A stretch of 64,000 nucleotides of DNA from positions 62,001 to 126,000 of the forward strand of contig NZ_GL732490.1 in NCBI RefSeq assembly GCF_000187745.1. The letters are read 5' to 3'. The first letter of the stretch is position 1, and the number at the start of each line of letters is the position of its first letter. The notes under the pieces are model-generated. The model saw only the letters and a program-made list of their open reading frames with translations. It made no database searches and was not told where the DNA came from. This DNA comes from Streptococcus sp. M334 (lineage in GTDB: Bacteria > Bacillota > Bacilli > Lactobacillales > Streptococcaceae). The position numbers and the translations under genes were made by a program. This document shows, piece by piece, positions 1 to 7,730 of the stretch.

Positions 1-1110
1 GTTTCTGATATGAATAATATTGGAAATGAAACTGAGATGAGAAATGCAAACAATTATGTTACACAGGAGCAAATTGTGAAAAATAGCTGGAATGTTGTTA
101 AAGACACCCCAGCTATCATCTTTGCTAAAGTCGGTGCTGCATTAATGTTAAATAGAAAACGGTTAGTTACTAAAACTTTTCTGATTGACAATAATACTAT
201 GAGTTATTCTCTTAATAAATCATGGGATAAAGATTTTGGTTTGACATTATTTCAAACGATATATTTACCCAAGTATGCACAAATCGGTGCCCTTCCTTCA
301 TACAATGCTAGTGATATAGCGACGATAAAGGTTAATGTGCCTAATATTCAAGAACAATCCGCCATCGGTACCCTTTTTCGTACCCTCGACGACCTTTTGG
401 CGAGCTATAAGGACAATCTCGCTAACTACCAATCTCTCAAGGCGACTATGCTATCCAAGATGTTTCCCAAAGCTGGACAGACAGTCCCTGAGATTCGTTT
501 GGATGGATTTGAAGGTGAGTGGGAGAAAACTACTTTAGAAAAATCTACAGATCGTGTAAAATCTTACTCTTTGTCAAGAGATGTTGAGACGAATCAAGAT
601 ACAGGTCTAAAGTACATACATTATGGTGATATTCATCTAGGAAAAGTTTCTATGATAGATGATGGAAATTCAATTCCATATATTAAAACTGATACAAAAT
701 TAAGTGAATTTCTACAGCAGGGAGATTTAATTTTCGCTGATGCTTCAGAAGATTACAAAGGAATTGCAGAAGTTGCAGTAGTTGTTGATGCTCTATCAGA
801 AAAAATAGTTGCAGGCCTTCATACGATAGCTGTTAGACCTCAGTCAATTTTTGATTCAATTTTCTTATATTTCATGTTTAAAACTCAAACATTTAGAAAA
901 TATGGCTATAAAGTAGGTACAGGTATGAAAGTATTTGGAATAAGTCCATCAAACTTAATGAAATATGAATTTTACTATCCTGATAAAAAAGAACAACAAG
1001 CCATCGGTTTCTATTTTTCAAACCTCGATAACCTCATCAACTCACACCAAGAAAAAATTTCTCAATTGGAAACACTCAAAAAGAAACTCTTGCAGGATAT
1101 GTTTATATAA
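1..1110 (+). CDS. hsdS: Type I restriction-modification specificity subunit HsdS (5' end outside window)
   Basis: HsdS sets the DNA target of a type I restriction-modification complex by binding HsdM (and HsdR). The frame is open from base 1, before the first ATG at 10, so the start lies upstream and only the end of target-recognition domain 1 is present. Two copies of the conserved helical spacer are visible: one near residues 117-160 (EQSAIGTLFRTLDDLL) and one at the C-terminus (EQQAIGFYFSNLDNLI). Between them is target-recognition domain 2, about residues 175-320. The conserved parts are normal in composition while the recognition domains are AT-rich, as usual for exchangeable HsdS domains. 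The order is unusual: hsdS comes first, then a DUF6119 gene, then hsdM. No hsdR is seen downstream; it may lie upstream of the window. Confidence 0.93.
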   Translation, partial: VSDMNNIGNETEMRNANNYVTQEQIVKNSWNVVKDTPAIIFAKVGAALMLNRKRLVTKTFLIDNNTMSYSLNKSWDKDFGLTLFQTIYLPKYAQIGALPSYNASDIATIKVNVPNIQEQSAIGTLFRTLDDLLASYKDNLANYQSLKATMLSKMFPKAGQTVPEIRLDGFEGEWEKTTLEKSTDRVKSYSLSRDVETNQDTGLKYIHYGDIHLGKVSMIDDGNSIPYIKTDTKLSEFLQQGDLIFADASEDYKGIAEVAVVVDALSEKIVAGLHTIAVRPQSIFDSIFLYFMFKTQTFRKYGYKVGTGMKVFGISPSNLMKYEFYYPDKKEQQAIGFYFSNLDNLINSHQEKISQLETLKKKLLQDMFI

Positions 1111-1123
1111 GATTGGAGAGACT

Positions 1124-2719
1124 ATGACGAAAAAATTAAAAACTACTCAAATTTCTTTGTTTCTTAATAGTAGATTAGTTAAAAATTTTGAAGATTGTCT
1201 AAAAGATAAGTTTAAATATGATGAATACCCATTAAATAGTGTGATTGGGCTAGAGGGGAAAATATTTGTTCAAAAATCAGATCCTAAATCGCCCTCTTGG
1301 GAGGATGAGTTGAATCAATTATCTGCCCAAAAGATAGAATTTGCTAAAAATGTTCCTAATAAGGCTGTGGTAGTATTAAAATATAAAAGAAGATTTTTTA
1401 GTATAACATTCGGATATGGTAGATCAATGTTAAATGAATCAGCTATTATTCGAAATTTCGGTTTGAAAGTTGCAGCTAATTTAATAGATAAAGATAAAAT
1501 AAGAAGCATGAATATAACTAGTATTGAAGATGTCATAGTCTCATCTCAAAGACAAAGTTCGATTTATGCTTCTCAAGATATATTTGCTCTAGATACTAGG
1601 AAAAATCTATTACAGTCTGTCTCAGGAGCGCCTGCTTTGGAGAGTGTAGCATCATTTCTTGTAGGAACAGATAGTTTAGTAGCTAGTCGAAAGATGAATA
1701 TAACTGATATTAAAGATAGTATTGATTTTTATTATAATAGTTATAAAAAAAATGATTATAAAAATAATGGTTTTTCATGGCTCGATAATATTTTGGAAGT
1801 GAGAGAAAAAAATTTAAAATATGATTTAGATAATCAATTATACCTGGAGATAACAGAGGATCGCTGTCCAACCATTGCTCCTAATACTTTACTTGATTGG
1901 GAGAATGTAGAAGGTTTTTTTCTTACTGGAACTGGAAACAGAGAAAGAGAGTTTTCAATTGAAATTGATTCGAACGCATATTTTTCAAAAATAGGGGGAA
2001 AAAATGAATCAAGTAGCACTTTTATATCGTCTTTAAAACGAAATAAATTAGTTGCCAAATATAGAGACACAGATGAGGAAAGAATAGTTGGAAGTTTATA
2101 TTCATCATTAATTTTCGAAATAGATTATAACAGAGAAAAATATATTTTATGTTATGGTTCTTGGTATAAAATTAATAAAAAATTTTTTAATACTATAAAA
2201 ACTGAAATTAATAATATTGTAGATACTATGCTTCCAATTGTTCTCCTAGCTTCTAATGGACAGAGCGAAGGAGATTTTAATAAAGCATTTTCTGCAAGTC
2301 ATCCAGATTACTATATATTGGATAAAGAAATGTATCATGGGGATAGTTATGGAAGAAGTAGTGTTGAAGTGGCAGATATTGTGACCAAAGACAAAAAGTT
2401 AATTCATGTAAAAAAAGGAGGTTCTTCGTCAAAATTAAGTCATTTATTTTCTCAGGGTGTTGTGTCTGCTACTATCTTAGCTCAGGATATTAAAATGAAA
2501 GAATTCATTAATAAAAAATGCGGTTGTAAAATACTGAATCTATCAGAGACAAATAATGAGTTTGAAATTGTATTTGCAATCTTAGATAAACGAGTAACAG
2601 GAAAAGTAAAAAATTCTGATATATTACCATTCTTTTCAATGGTTAATTTATTTAATGCGATTCAACAATTAAAAAGCATGGGATTTAAATATTCAATTTT
2701 AAAAATTCCAGTAGTTTAA
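1124..2719 (+). CDS. DUF6119 (TIGR04141) family protein in the hsd locus
   Basis: A protein of 531 residues. I recognise it from remembered family blocks: FGYGRSML near residue 93, an FGL-VAANLIDKDKIRSM block, and a C-terminal block with VEVADI, LIHVKKGGSSSKLSHLF and QGVVSATIL. The family is known as sporadically distributed and without an established function. The start is ATG 1124, after GGAGAG, 13 bases behind hsdS; an upstream in-frame ATG at 965 lies inside hsdS and is not preferred. The gene is far more AT-rich than hsdM, a sign of separate acquisition. Residues Asp418 and His428-x-Lys430 sit like the core of a PD-(D/E)xK nuclease with His in place of Asp/Glu; that is only an inference. 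Spacing with hsdS and hsdM suggests co-transcription. Confidence 0.8.
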   Translation: MTKKLKTTQISLFLNSRLVKNFEDCLKDKFKYDEYPLNSVIGLEGKIFVQKSDPKSPSWEDELNQLSAQKIEFAKNVPNKAVVVLKYKRRFFSITFGYGRSMLNESAIIRNFGLKVAANLIDKDKIRSMNITSIEDVIVSSQRQSSIYASQDIFALDTRKNLLQSVSGAPALESVASFLVGTDSLVASRKMNITDIKDSIDFYYNSYKKNDYKNNGFSWLDNILEVREKNLKYDLDNQLYLEITEDRCPTIAPNTLLDWENVEGFFLTGTGNREREFSIEIDSNAYFSKIGGKNESSSTFISSLKRNKLVAKYRDTDEERIVGSLYSSLIFEIDYNREKYILCYGSWYKINKKFFNTIKTEINNIVDTMLPIVLLASNGQSEGDFNKAFSASHPDYYILDKEMYHGDSYGRSSVEVADIVTKDKKLIHVKKGGSSSKLSHLFSQGVVSATILAQDIKMKEFINKKCGCKILNLSETNNEFEIVFAILDKRVTGKVKNSDILPFFSMVNLFNAIQQLKSMGFKYSILKIPVV

Positions 2720-2741
2720 AAAGAAAGAAAAAATTAGATCT

Positions 2742-4349
2742 ATGATTAAAGAAACAACACAAACTTCCCAGTCGCTTTACCAAGCCCTGTGGAACTCAGC
2801 GGATGTTCTCCGCTCTAAGATGGATGCTAATGACTACAAGTCCTATCTTTTGGGTATGGTCTTTTATAAGTACCTGTCAGATAAGATGCTCTTTTTCGTG
2901 GCGGAGACTATGGAGGAGGGGAGTGAGAGTCTAGAGGCTGCCCTTGAGGTCTATCGTAACTACTATGAGGATGCGGACACTCACGAGGATCTTCTTGCAG
3001 TCATGAAGGACGAACTCAACTATAGTATCAAGCCTGAGTTGACTTTTACGGCTCTGGTAGCACGTGTCAATGAGGGAACTTTCCAGTTGGAAGATTTGGC
3101 TCAGGGTTTTAGAGATATTGAGCAGAGTGATGAACTCTATGAAAATCTCTTTGAAGATATTGACCTCTATTCTAAAAAGCTAGGGGCGACTCCGCAAAAG
3201 CAAAACCAAACGGTGGCGGCGGTCATGAAGGAGTTGGCTGTGCTAGATGTGGCTGGACATGCTGGTGATATGCTGGGGGATGCCTATGAGTATCTGATCG
3301 GTCAGTTTGCGACTGACTCGGGGAAGAAGGCTGGTGAGTTCTATACACCTCAGCCTGTTGCCAAGCTCATGACTCAGATTGCCTTTTTGGGTCGTGAGGA
3401 CCAGCTAGGCTTTACCATCTATGATGCGACTATGGGGTCTGGCTCCCTCTTGCTCAATGCCAAGAAGTACTCTCATAAACCGCAGACAGTAGTCTACTTT
3501 GGTCAGGAACTCAATACTTCAACCTATAACTTGGCTCGGATGAACATGATTCTGCACGGTGTTCCTGTTGAGAATCAATTCCTCCACAATGCCGATACCT
3601 TGGATGAAGACTGGCCGACTCAAGAGCCAACCAACTTTGACGGTGTTCTCATGAACCCTCCATACTCTGCCAAGTGGTCAGCAAACTCTGGATTCCTGAA
3701 TGATCCTCGTTTCTCTCCTTTTGGGAAACTGGCACCCCAGTCCAAGGCTGACTTTGCCTTTCTTTTGCATGGTTACTACCATCTCAAGCAAGATAATGGA
3801 GTTATGGCTATCGTCCTTCCCCACGGTGTTCTTTTCCGTGGCAATGCGGAAGGGACAATTCGTAAGGCCTTGTTAGAAGAGGGGGCCATTGACACAGTTA
3901 TCGGTCTTCCAGCCAATATCTTCTTTAACACCAGTATTCCGACCACGGTCATCATTCTCAAAAAGAACCGTACCGACCGTGATGTCTACTTTATCGATGC
4001 CTCTAAGGAGTTTGATAAGGGGAAAAATCAGAATATCATGACGGATGCTCATATAGAGAAGATTCTGGAAGCCTACAAGTCTCGTGAGGAGATGGACAAG
4101 TTTGCCCATCTGGCGAGCTATGAGGAAATCGTCGAAAATGACTACAACCTCAATATCCCTCGTTACGTAGATACCTTTGAGGAAGAAGAAGTCGAGCCAC
4201 TGACAGACATCGTTAGCAAGATTAACACGACAAATGAAGCAATCCAAAACCAAACCGCTTCTCTACTTGAAATGCTCGGTCAACTACACGGAACCACACC
4301 AGAAGCCGATGCTGAATTCAAAGAGTTTTTGAAAGAGTTTGGAGGGTGA
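2742..4349 (+). CDS. hsdM: Type I restriction-modification methyltransferase subunit HsdM
   Basis: HsdM is the adenine-N6 methyltransferase subunit; it works with HsdS to methylate, and with HsdR to restrict. The 535 residues match the usual length. Visible motifs are GEFYTPQPVAKLM before the S-adenosylmethionine site, DATMGSGSLLL (motif I, about residues 228-238) and NPPY (motif IV, about residues 305-308). An N-terminal helical HsdM domain precedes them and a helical tail follows. The start is ATG 2742, 22 bases after the DUF6119 gene, with a weak ribosome-binding site. Base use is ordinary for this genome, in contrast with the gene before it. The gene ends close to a good terminator at 4383, so an hsdR, if present, is not in this transcription unit downstream. 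Confidence 0.96.
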   Translation: MIKETTQTSQSLYQALWNSADVLRSKMDANDYKSYLLGMVFYKYLSDKMLFFVAETMEEGSESLEAALEVYRNYYEDADTHEDLLAVMKDELNYSIKPELTFTALVARVNEGTFQLEDLAQGFRDIEQSDELYENLFEDIDLYSKKLGATPQKQNQTVAAVMKELAVLDVAGHAGDMLGDAYEYLIGQFATDSGKKAGEFYTPQPVAKLMTQIAFLGREDQLGFTIYDATMGSGSLLLNAKKYSHKPQTVVYFGQELNTSTYNLARMNMILHGVPVENQFLHNADTLDEDWPTQEPTNFDGVLMNPPYSAKWSANSGFLNDPRFSPFGKLAPQSKADFAFLLHGYYHLKQDNGVMAIVLPHGVLFRGNAEGTIRKALLEEGAIDTVIGLPANIFFNTSIPTTVIILKKNRTDRDVYFIDASKEFDKGKNQNIMTDAHIEKILEAYKSREEMDKFAHLASYEEIVENDYNLNIPRYVDTFEEEEVEPLTDIVSKINTTNEAIQNQTASLLEMLGQLHGTTPEADAEFKEFLKEFGG

Positions 4350-4382
4350 TGGAGAAATAGTTAGATACATCTATCAGATTTG

Positions 4383-4424
4383 AAATACCAGCCAAATTAA
4401 CTTTTGGTTGGTATTTGTTTTCTA
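4383..4424 (+). terminator. Rho-independent terminator after hsdM
   Basis: A 14-bp stem (AAATACCAGCCAAA with TTTGGTTGGTATTT, one G-T pair) with a short loop is followed by a T-rich stretch. It separates the hsd genes from the toxin-antitoxin pair. Confidence 0.75.
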
Positions 4425-4428
4425 AAAA

Positions 4429-4463
4429 TGATATAATTAAATTACCTAAAAGGTAATTTAATT
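4429..4463 (+). promoter_or_regulatory. Promoter and operator of the higB-higA pair
   Basis: An extended -10 (TGATATAAT, 4429-4437) runs directly into a perfect inverted repeat. The arms are 13 bp (4435-4447 and 4451-4463, AATTAAATTACCT and its complement) with a 3-base spacer. The repeat overlaps the 3' end of the -10 box and the expected start of transcription. This is the position expected for autorepression by the downstream helix-turn-helix antitoxin; that role is inferred. Confidence 0.8.
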
Positions 4464-4479
4464 TAACAGAAAGGGACAT

Positions 4480-4818
4480 ATGAAGCTTATCTATACAAAC
4501 AAAACTGTTGAAAAGCAGTGCACAGAGCTGAGGAGAGCGAAAAAGGATTTTTCGGATAAGGTTGCTGTAAAGTTGCATCTCTTGATTAACTTTTTGGAAG
4601 CGGCGGATTCTTTAGCTAGTGTGACAGCTTTTCCTAAATATCACTTTCATCAACTAAAGGGAAAGAGACAGGGGCAGTTTGCTTTGGATATAGATGGTCG
4701 AAGGAGTTCCTATCGGTTGATTGTAAAATTTCGTGACGAGGATTTAGAAAAAGTGTTTCCAAATCCTGTTGAGATCGAAATCTTAAAAATAGAGGAGGTC
4801 AGCAATCACTATGAGTAA
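4480..4818 (+). CDS. higB: HigB/RelE-type toxin
   Basis: A basic protein of 112 residues of the plasmid-maintenance killer type (RelE/ParE fold). Such toxins usually cut mRNA at the ribosome. Support comes from length, from the pattern of basic residues (RRAKKDF; HQLKGKRQGQFALDIDGRRSSYRLIVKF; a late EIEILKIEEVSNHYE strand) and from the gene partner. The C-terminal 8 bases overlap the antitoxin gene, so the two are translationally coupled. The toxin comes before the antitoxin, the order typical of higBA. The start is ATG 4480 after AAAGGGA. The family call is firm; the exact target is not shown by the sequence. Confidence 0.85.
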   Translation: MKLIYTNKTVEKQCTELRRAKKDFSDKVAVKLHLLINFLEAADSLASVTAFPKYHFHQLKGKRQGQFALDIDGRRSSYRLIVKFRDEDLEKVFPNPVEIEILKIEEVSNHYE

Positions 4819-5896
4819 TAAAATTGTTGAATACAAAGACCTGATTGCTTTTCATCCAGGCCAGTATGTCAGTGAGTTAATCGAAGATTATAATGTAACG
4901 CAGAAGGAATTTGCGGAGCGTTTGGGAGTTTCGGCAAAGACTATCAGCAAGCTGGTCAATGCAGAGGAGTCCATTAGTAAGGAAACGGCTCATAAGTTAG
5001 CCAAGCTAAGTGGAGTTTCCATGCAAACCTGGCTTAATCTTCAGAATACTTACGATGTAAAAGTTGCAGAGATTGTAGAACAAAAAGAGCTAGAAGAAGG
5101 TAGCGAGAAAGACATCTGTGAGATGATTGATTTCAAGTATTTTAAGGAAGAAGGCTACGTGCCAGACAAACGCTATAGCTTGAAGGAAAAGATTATCGAG
5201 CTTCGAAAGATTCTAGGGGTGGCAAGTTTAGAAAACCTTACATCTTTTAACCATTTAGTCAGCTATCGTAATACACGTAAGTTTACGACTAAAAGTATAG
5301 TCAACTCCAATGTCATGCTGGAGTTGGCATCTAAAAAAGCACGTGATACAACAACTACCAAGCTCAACCGCAAAAAGCTAGAGAAAAGCTTGCCTGTTTT
5401 GAGAGAGTTGACCAGACAAGATCCAGAAGTTTTTCCTCAACGATTGTATGATATCTTGCTAGATTGTGGTGTTGTCCTAGTAGGTCTACCTGCTTTGCCA
5501 AATGCCAATCTAAATGGAGCGACTAAAAAATTTAGCAATGGTAGTGCCTTGCTTTTACTTACAGATCGAAACAAAGCATCAGATATTTTCTGGTTCTCAC
5601 TCTTCCATGAGATTGGGCACATTCTGGAAAATGATTTTTCATCTGATGAAGGAAACAGTGAGTCCTATCTTCGTTCTGAGGAACAGGCAGACCGGTTTGC
5701 AAAAGATTTCTTGATTAGACCAGAAGATTATCAAGCTTTTGTAGAAACAGGAAACTTTGATAAGACAGATATCCTTCGATTTTCTGAGGAGATAGATATT
5801 CATCCTAGTGTCGTTTTGGGCAGATTACAAAATGAGGGTATTCTAGGTTTTGACCGTTTCCGAGAACTAAAAGAGAATTATTACTTTGTTTCCTAA
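4811..5896 (+). CDS. HigA-like antitoxin fused to an ImmA/IrrE metallopeptidase
   Basis: A protein of 361 residues with two parts. Residues about 12-65 form an Xre/HigA-type helix-turn-helix (QKEFAERLGVSAKTISKLVN), which should bind the dyad at 4435-4463. Residues about 210-310 form an ImmA/IrrE (DUF955) domain with the zinc motif HEIGH (H266, E267, H270) and a following EEQADRFAKDFL helix that supplies the third ligand. ImmA-type peptidases cleave helix-turn-helix repressors in other systems, such as phage and ICE induction, so a self-cleaving or partner-cleaving antitoxin is a reasonable inference. The ATG lies in the toxin gene and overlaps it by 8 bases. Most HigA proteins are about 100 residues, so the fusion is notable though known in databases. 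Confidence 0.85.
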   Translation: MSNKIVEYKDLIAFHPGQYVSELIEDYNVTQKEFAERLGVSAKTISKLVNAEESISKETAHKLAKLSGVSMQTWLNLQNTYDVKVAEIVEQKELEEGSEKDICEMIDFKYFKEEGYVPDKRYSLKEKIIELRKILGVASLENLTSFNHLVSYRNTRKFTTKSIVNSNVMLELASKKARDTTTTKLNRKKLEKSLPVLRELTRQDPEVFPQRLYDILLDCGVVLVGLPALPNANLNGATKKFSNGSALLLLTDRNKASDIFWFSLFHEIGHILENDFSSDEGNSESYLRSEEQADRFAKDFLIRPEDYQAFVETGNFDKTDILRFSEEIDIHPSVVLGRLQNEGILGFDRFRELKENYYFVS

Positions 5897-5984
5897 GTGT
5901 CAGGAAATTTTTAGAAGAAGAAAAAAGAGTCATACATTCAGTCATGTGAAGTCATTAATTCGCTCATTTTTAAGATACAACCTT

Positions 5985-6005
5985 GTTTCCATATTTCCTG
6001 GAAAC
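5985..6005. promoter_or_regulatory. Dyad upstream of ybgA
   Basis: A perfect 7-bp inverted repeat (GTTTCCA, 7-base spacer, TGGAAAC) sits 21 bases before the ybgA start. It could be an operator or an mRNA hairpin near the ribosome-binding site. I do not recognise it as a known site. Confidence 0.35.
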
Positions 6006-6026
6006 TGATAAAAAGCAAGGAGCAAG

Positions 6027-6431
6027 ATGGAACAAACTAACCAAAAATCCCAGTGCCAGCAACTCTGGGCTAGAAACAAATACCTTGTTTTGAGCCATTC
6101 CAGCAATATTTACAATGAGATTCGCCAATACTTGAAGAATGAAGAGGTGGAGGTGAGTCAGGTTCAGGAGATGATTGACCGTGCCTGTCAGATTCCAGAA
6201 CACAGGGGTCAGGTTTGCAACGCCTTTCAGCATATTTGGGGCTATTTCAAAAAGAAAGCGGTAGATGCCGAGCGACAAGATTATATGCTCTTGCTGGATC
6301 GCTATCGCTTTGGTCAGGCTTCTAAGGAAGATTTAATAGCTAAGACTCGGGACTTGCTTGAACTTTATCCAAATACTTACTTGCAACATTCGACTTTACT
6401 GAAAGGAGACTCCGATGAGACTTTGGCATGA
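6027..6431 (+). CDS. ybgA: YbgA family (DUF1722) protein
   Basis: The 134 residues carry the YbgA/DUF1722 pattern: an N-terminal WARNKYLVLSHSSNIYNEI helix, then an FQHIWGYFKKK block near residue 72, then ERQDYMLLLDRYR. The function is not established. In E. coli ybgA sits directly before the photolyase gene, and in other bacteria DUF1722 can be fused to DUF523. Here its gene overlaps the next gene by 17 bases, and that gene resembles a pyrimidine-dimer glycosylase. This again places YbgA next to ultraviolet-damage repair, an inference from context. The ribosome-binding site AAGGAG precedes ATG 6027. Confidence 0.85.
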   Translation: MEQTNQKSQCQQLWARNKYLVLSHSSNIYNEIRQYLKNEEVEVSQVQEMIDRACQIPEHRGQVCNAFQHIWGYFKKKAVDAERQDYMLLLDRYRFGQASKEDLIAKTRDLLELYPNTYLQHSTLLKGDSDETLA

Positions 6432-6780
6432 GGACTTAATTTCTCAACTTCCCCGTCCTCAACTTTTGGGGCAACATCGAGAGTGTTGCGCCCTGCGTGG
6501 TAATGGCTGGGGCAGAAAGCATGCGACGGTGGACTATGTCTTTACCCACTCGCCCTATCGCCTCTATGACTATCATCGCTCGATTATGAAGGAGATGGCT
6601 GATCGTGGCTACAATGTCAGTCCAGAATGGTTGGACAAGAACTATCGTGGCAAGACCTGCCCTCCTTATCAAGACTTAGTAGAGGAGAAGTTGACTAGTC
6701 CTATATACAGCGAACATGACGCTGCCTACTATAAGGAGTGTCTGGACAATCTCCGAGAGAAGGGGATAGAGCTAGAGTAA
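6415..6780 (+). CDS. T4 endonuclease V-like (pyrimidine-dimer glycosylase family, TIGR02328-type) protein
   Basis: A protein of 121 residues with the layout of T4 endonuclease V (Pyr_excise family). An N-terminal RLWHEDLISQLP helix is followed by LLGQHRE, a central HATVDYVFTHSPYRLYDYHRSIMKEMADRGYNV segment, and a C-terminal YYKECLDNLR helix. The T4 catalytic Glu23 and preceding Arg22 align exactly with Arg22-Glu23 here. However, T4 uses the amino group of Thr2 as nucleophile, and residue 2 here is Arg, which normally prevents removal of Met1. Activity as a glycosylase is therefore uncertain. The start lies inside ybgA (17-base overlap). The gene ends before a terminator at 6841. Confidence 0.75.
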   Translation: MRLWHEDLISQLPRPQLLGQHRECCALRGNGWGRKHATVDYVFTHSPYRLYDYHRSIMKEMADRGYNVSPEWLDKNYRGKTCPPYQDLVEEKLTSPIYSEHDAAYYKECLDNLREKGIELE

Positions 6781-6840
6781 TTGTAAGAATTATCAACTCT
6801 TTATAACTCTTCTCGTAATTTTTTCGAATAATAAAAATGA

Positions 6841-6872
6841 GACCTTTAGAATGATTCTAAGGTCTTCTTTTT
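6841..6872 (+). terminator. Terminator after the ybgA pair
   Basis: GACCTTTAGAAT pairs with ATTCTAAGGTC (one bulged base), followed by CTTCTTTTT. It closes the ybgA transcription unit. Confidence 0.75.
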
Positions 6873-6899
6873 ATGAGTGTTCAGATTTACTTTTAATAA

Positions 6900-6977
6900 C
6901 TTTTGAGTTATAATTTTAAAAAAACCAAGCGTGAACTAAAGGACTTAAAAGAAAGAAGGTTAAGTGATGAAGAATAG
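6900..6977 (+). pseudogene. C-terminal remnant of a toxin (HigB/Gp49-like)
   Basis: A short open stretch in one frame encodes TKRELKDLKERRLSDEE and then a stop at 6975-6977. Its last codons overlap the start of the antitoxin pseudogene at 6967, as in intact toxin-antitoxin pairs. The text resembles the end of phage-derived Gp49-like HigB toxins. The body of the toxin is missing: a stop codon at 6897 and the preceding terminator stand where it should be. This is a judgement from a short stretch and from position. Confidence 0.5.
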
Positions 6978-7259
6978 TGCTATTGGGAGCAATTGGAAGG
7001 ATGTCCAATCTGGGCTCTTTAGCAAAGAGGAAATCCTTGAAAGTGATATGCGAGTGGCTATTATGAGCGAATTGATTGAGGCCAGACATGAGCAAGGAAT
7101 CAGCCAGAAAAAGCTAGAAGAACTTAGTGAGTAAGTCAACCTGTCATAGCTAGAATGGAAACAGGAAAGACTAGTCCCCAGTTGGATACGGTATTGAAAG
7201 TTTTAGCCAGTTTAGGAAAGACACTAGCAATCGTCCCACTTGAACAGAGAAAGAGTTGA
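6967..7259 (+). pseudogene. Frameshifted Xre-family antitoxin
   Basis: ATG 6967 opens a helix-turn-helix protein: KNSAIGSNWKDVQSGLF, then EARHEQGISQKKLEELS. It stops at TAA 7132-7134 after 55 residues. One base lower in frame the protein continues as VSQPVIARMETGKTSPQLD, VLKVLASLGKTLAIVPL, ending at TGA 7257-7259. The total length is 293 bases, one short of a multiple of three, so a single base was lost near 7128-7131 (LSG-VSQ joined wrongly). The missing second half contains the recognition part of the helix-turn-helix. This is an Xre antitoxin of a HigA type, now broken together with its toxin. Confidence 0.85.
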
Positions 7260-7394
7260 TAGGAAGAGGTTGGAAAACTTTAACAAATTTAACAGTTATA
7301 GTGCCTCAAGTGTATAATATAGAAAAATTATGCTTTATTTATATCAAGTGCGAACGAAGTGAGCTTTTATCGGATATTTCCCGCTATAGTGGTA

Positions 7395-7424
7395 TTCTAG
7401 ATAATAATTTATTATTATCTAGAA
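7395..7424. repeat. Perfect 14-bp inverted repeat
   Basis: TTCTAGATAATAAT and its exact complement are separated by two T residues. It is nearly all A+T and has no T tract after it, so it is not a standard terminator. It may be the footprint of a small mobile element or a protein site. Confidence 0.7.
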
Positions 7425-7440
7425 CGGAATTTTTGAGAGT

Positions 7441-7465
7441 AAAATAGTTCGGGGAACTATTTTAG
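7441..7465. repeat. Perfect 11-bp hairpin
   Basis: TAAAATAGTTC and its complement flank a GGG loop, 16 bases after the previous inverted repeat. No T tract follows. Its role is unknown. Confidence 0.7.
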
Positions 7466-7730
7466 CCTGAGCATAGAAATGAAAAAGCGAAGTGCTCAAA
7501 AATTAGGAATGAAATTACGAAGTAAGTTGCTCCCGTCCGCACTTTTCAGGGAAATGTCAGAATTACAAAAGAAAAATCAACCTATAGTCTTTTCTAATAA
7601 CAAGTCATAGTCACTTATAAGAATTACTAATAACACATTTGAACAGTCTAACTGAAATACGGCTTTAAAATAAGCTACACAAAGGATTTGAGGCATTTGT
7701 CTCGGGTCTTTTTCTTTTGTTTGAAACAGA

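Larger units (their letters stand above)
7260..7690. other. Gene-free stretch with hairpins before metE
   Basis: No convincing gene was found. A short open frame near 7256-7447 looks like chance. The stretch holds two perfect inverted repeats (7395-7424 and 7441-7465), listed separately. The rest shows nothing I recognise. Confidence 0.6.

Noticed and set aside
965-1123. Longer start for the DUF6119 gene at 965
   Set aside because: This stretch lies inside hsdS in another frame; ATG 1124 has a good ribosome-binding site and the typical family start.
7256-7447. Short open frame before metE
   Set aside because: It lies on hairpins, has no ribosome-binding site and reads like chance sequence.
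7480-7610. Possible small gene starting MKKRSAQ
   Set aside because: A stop codon (TAG 7504-7506) comes after eight residues.
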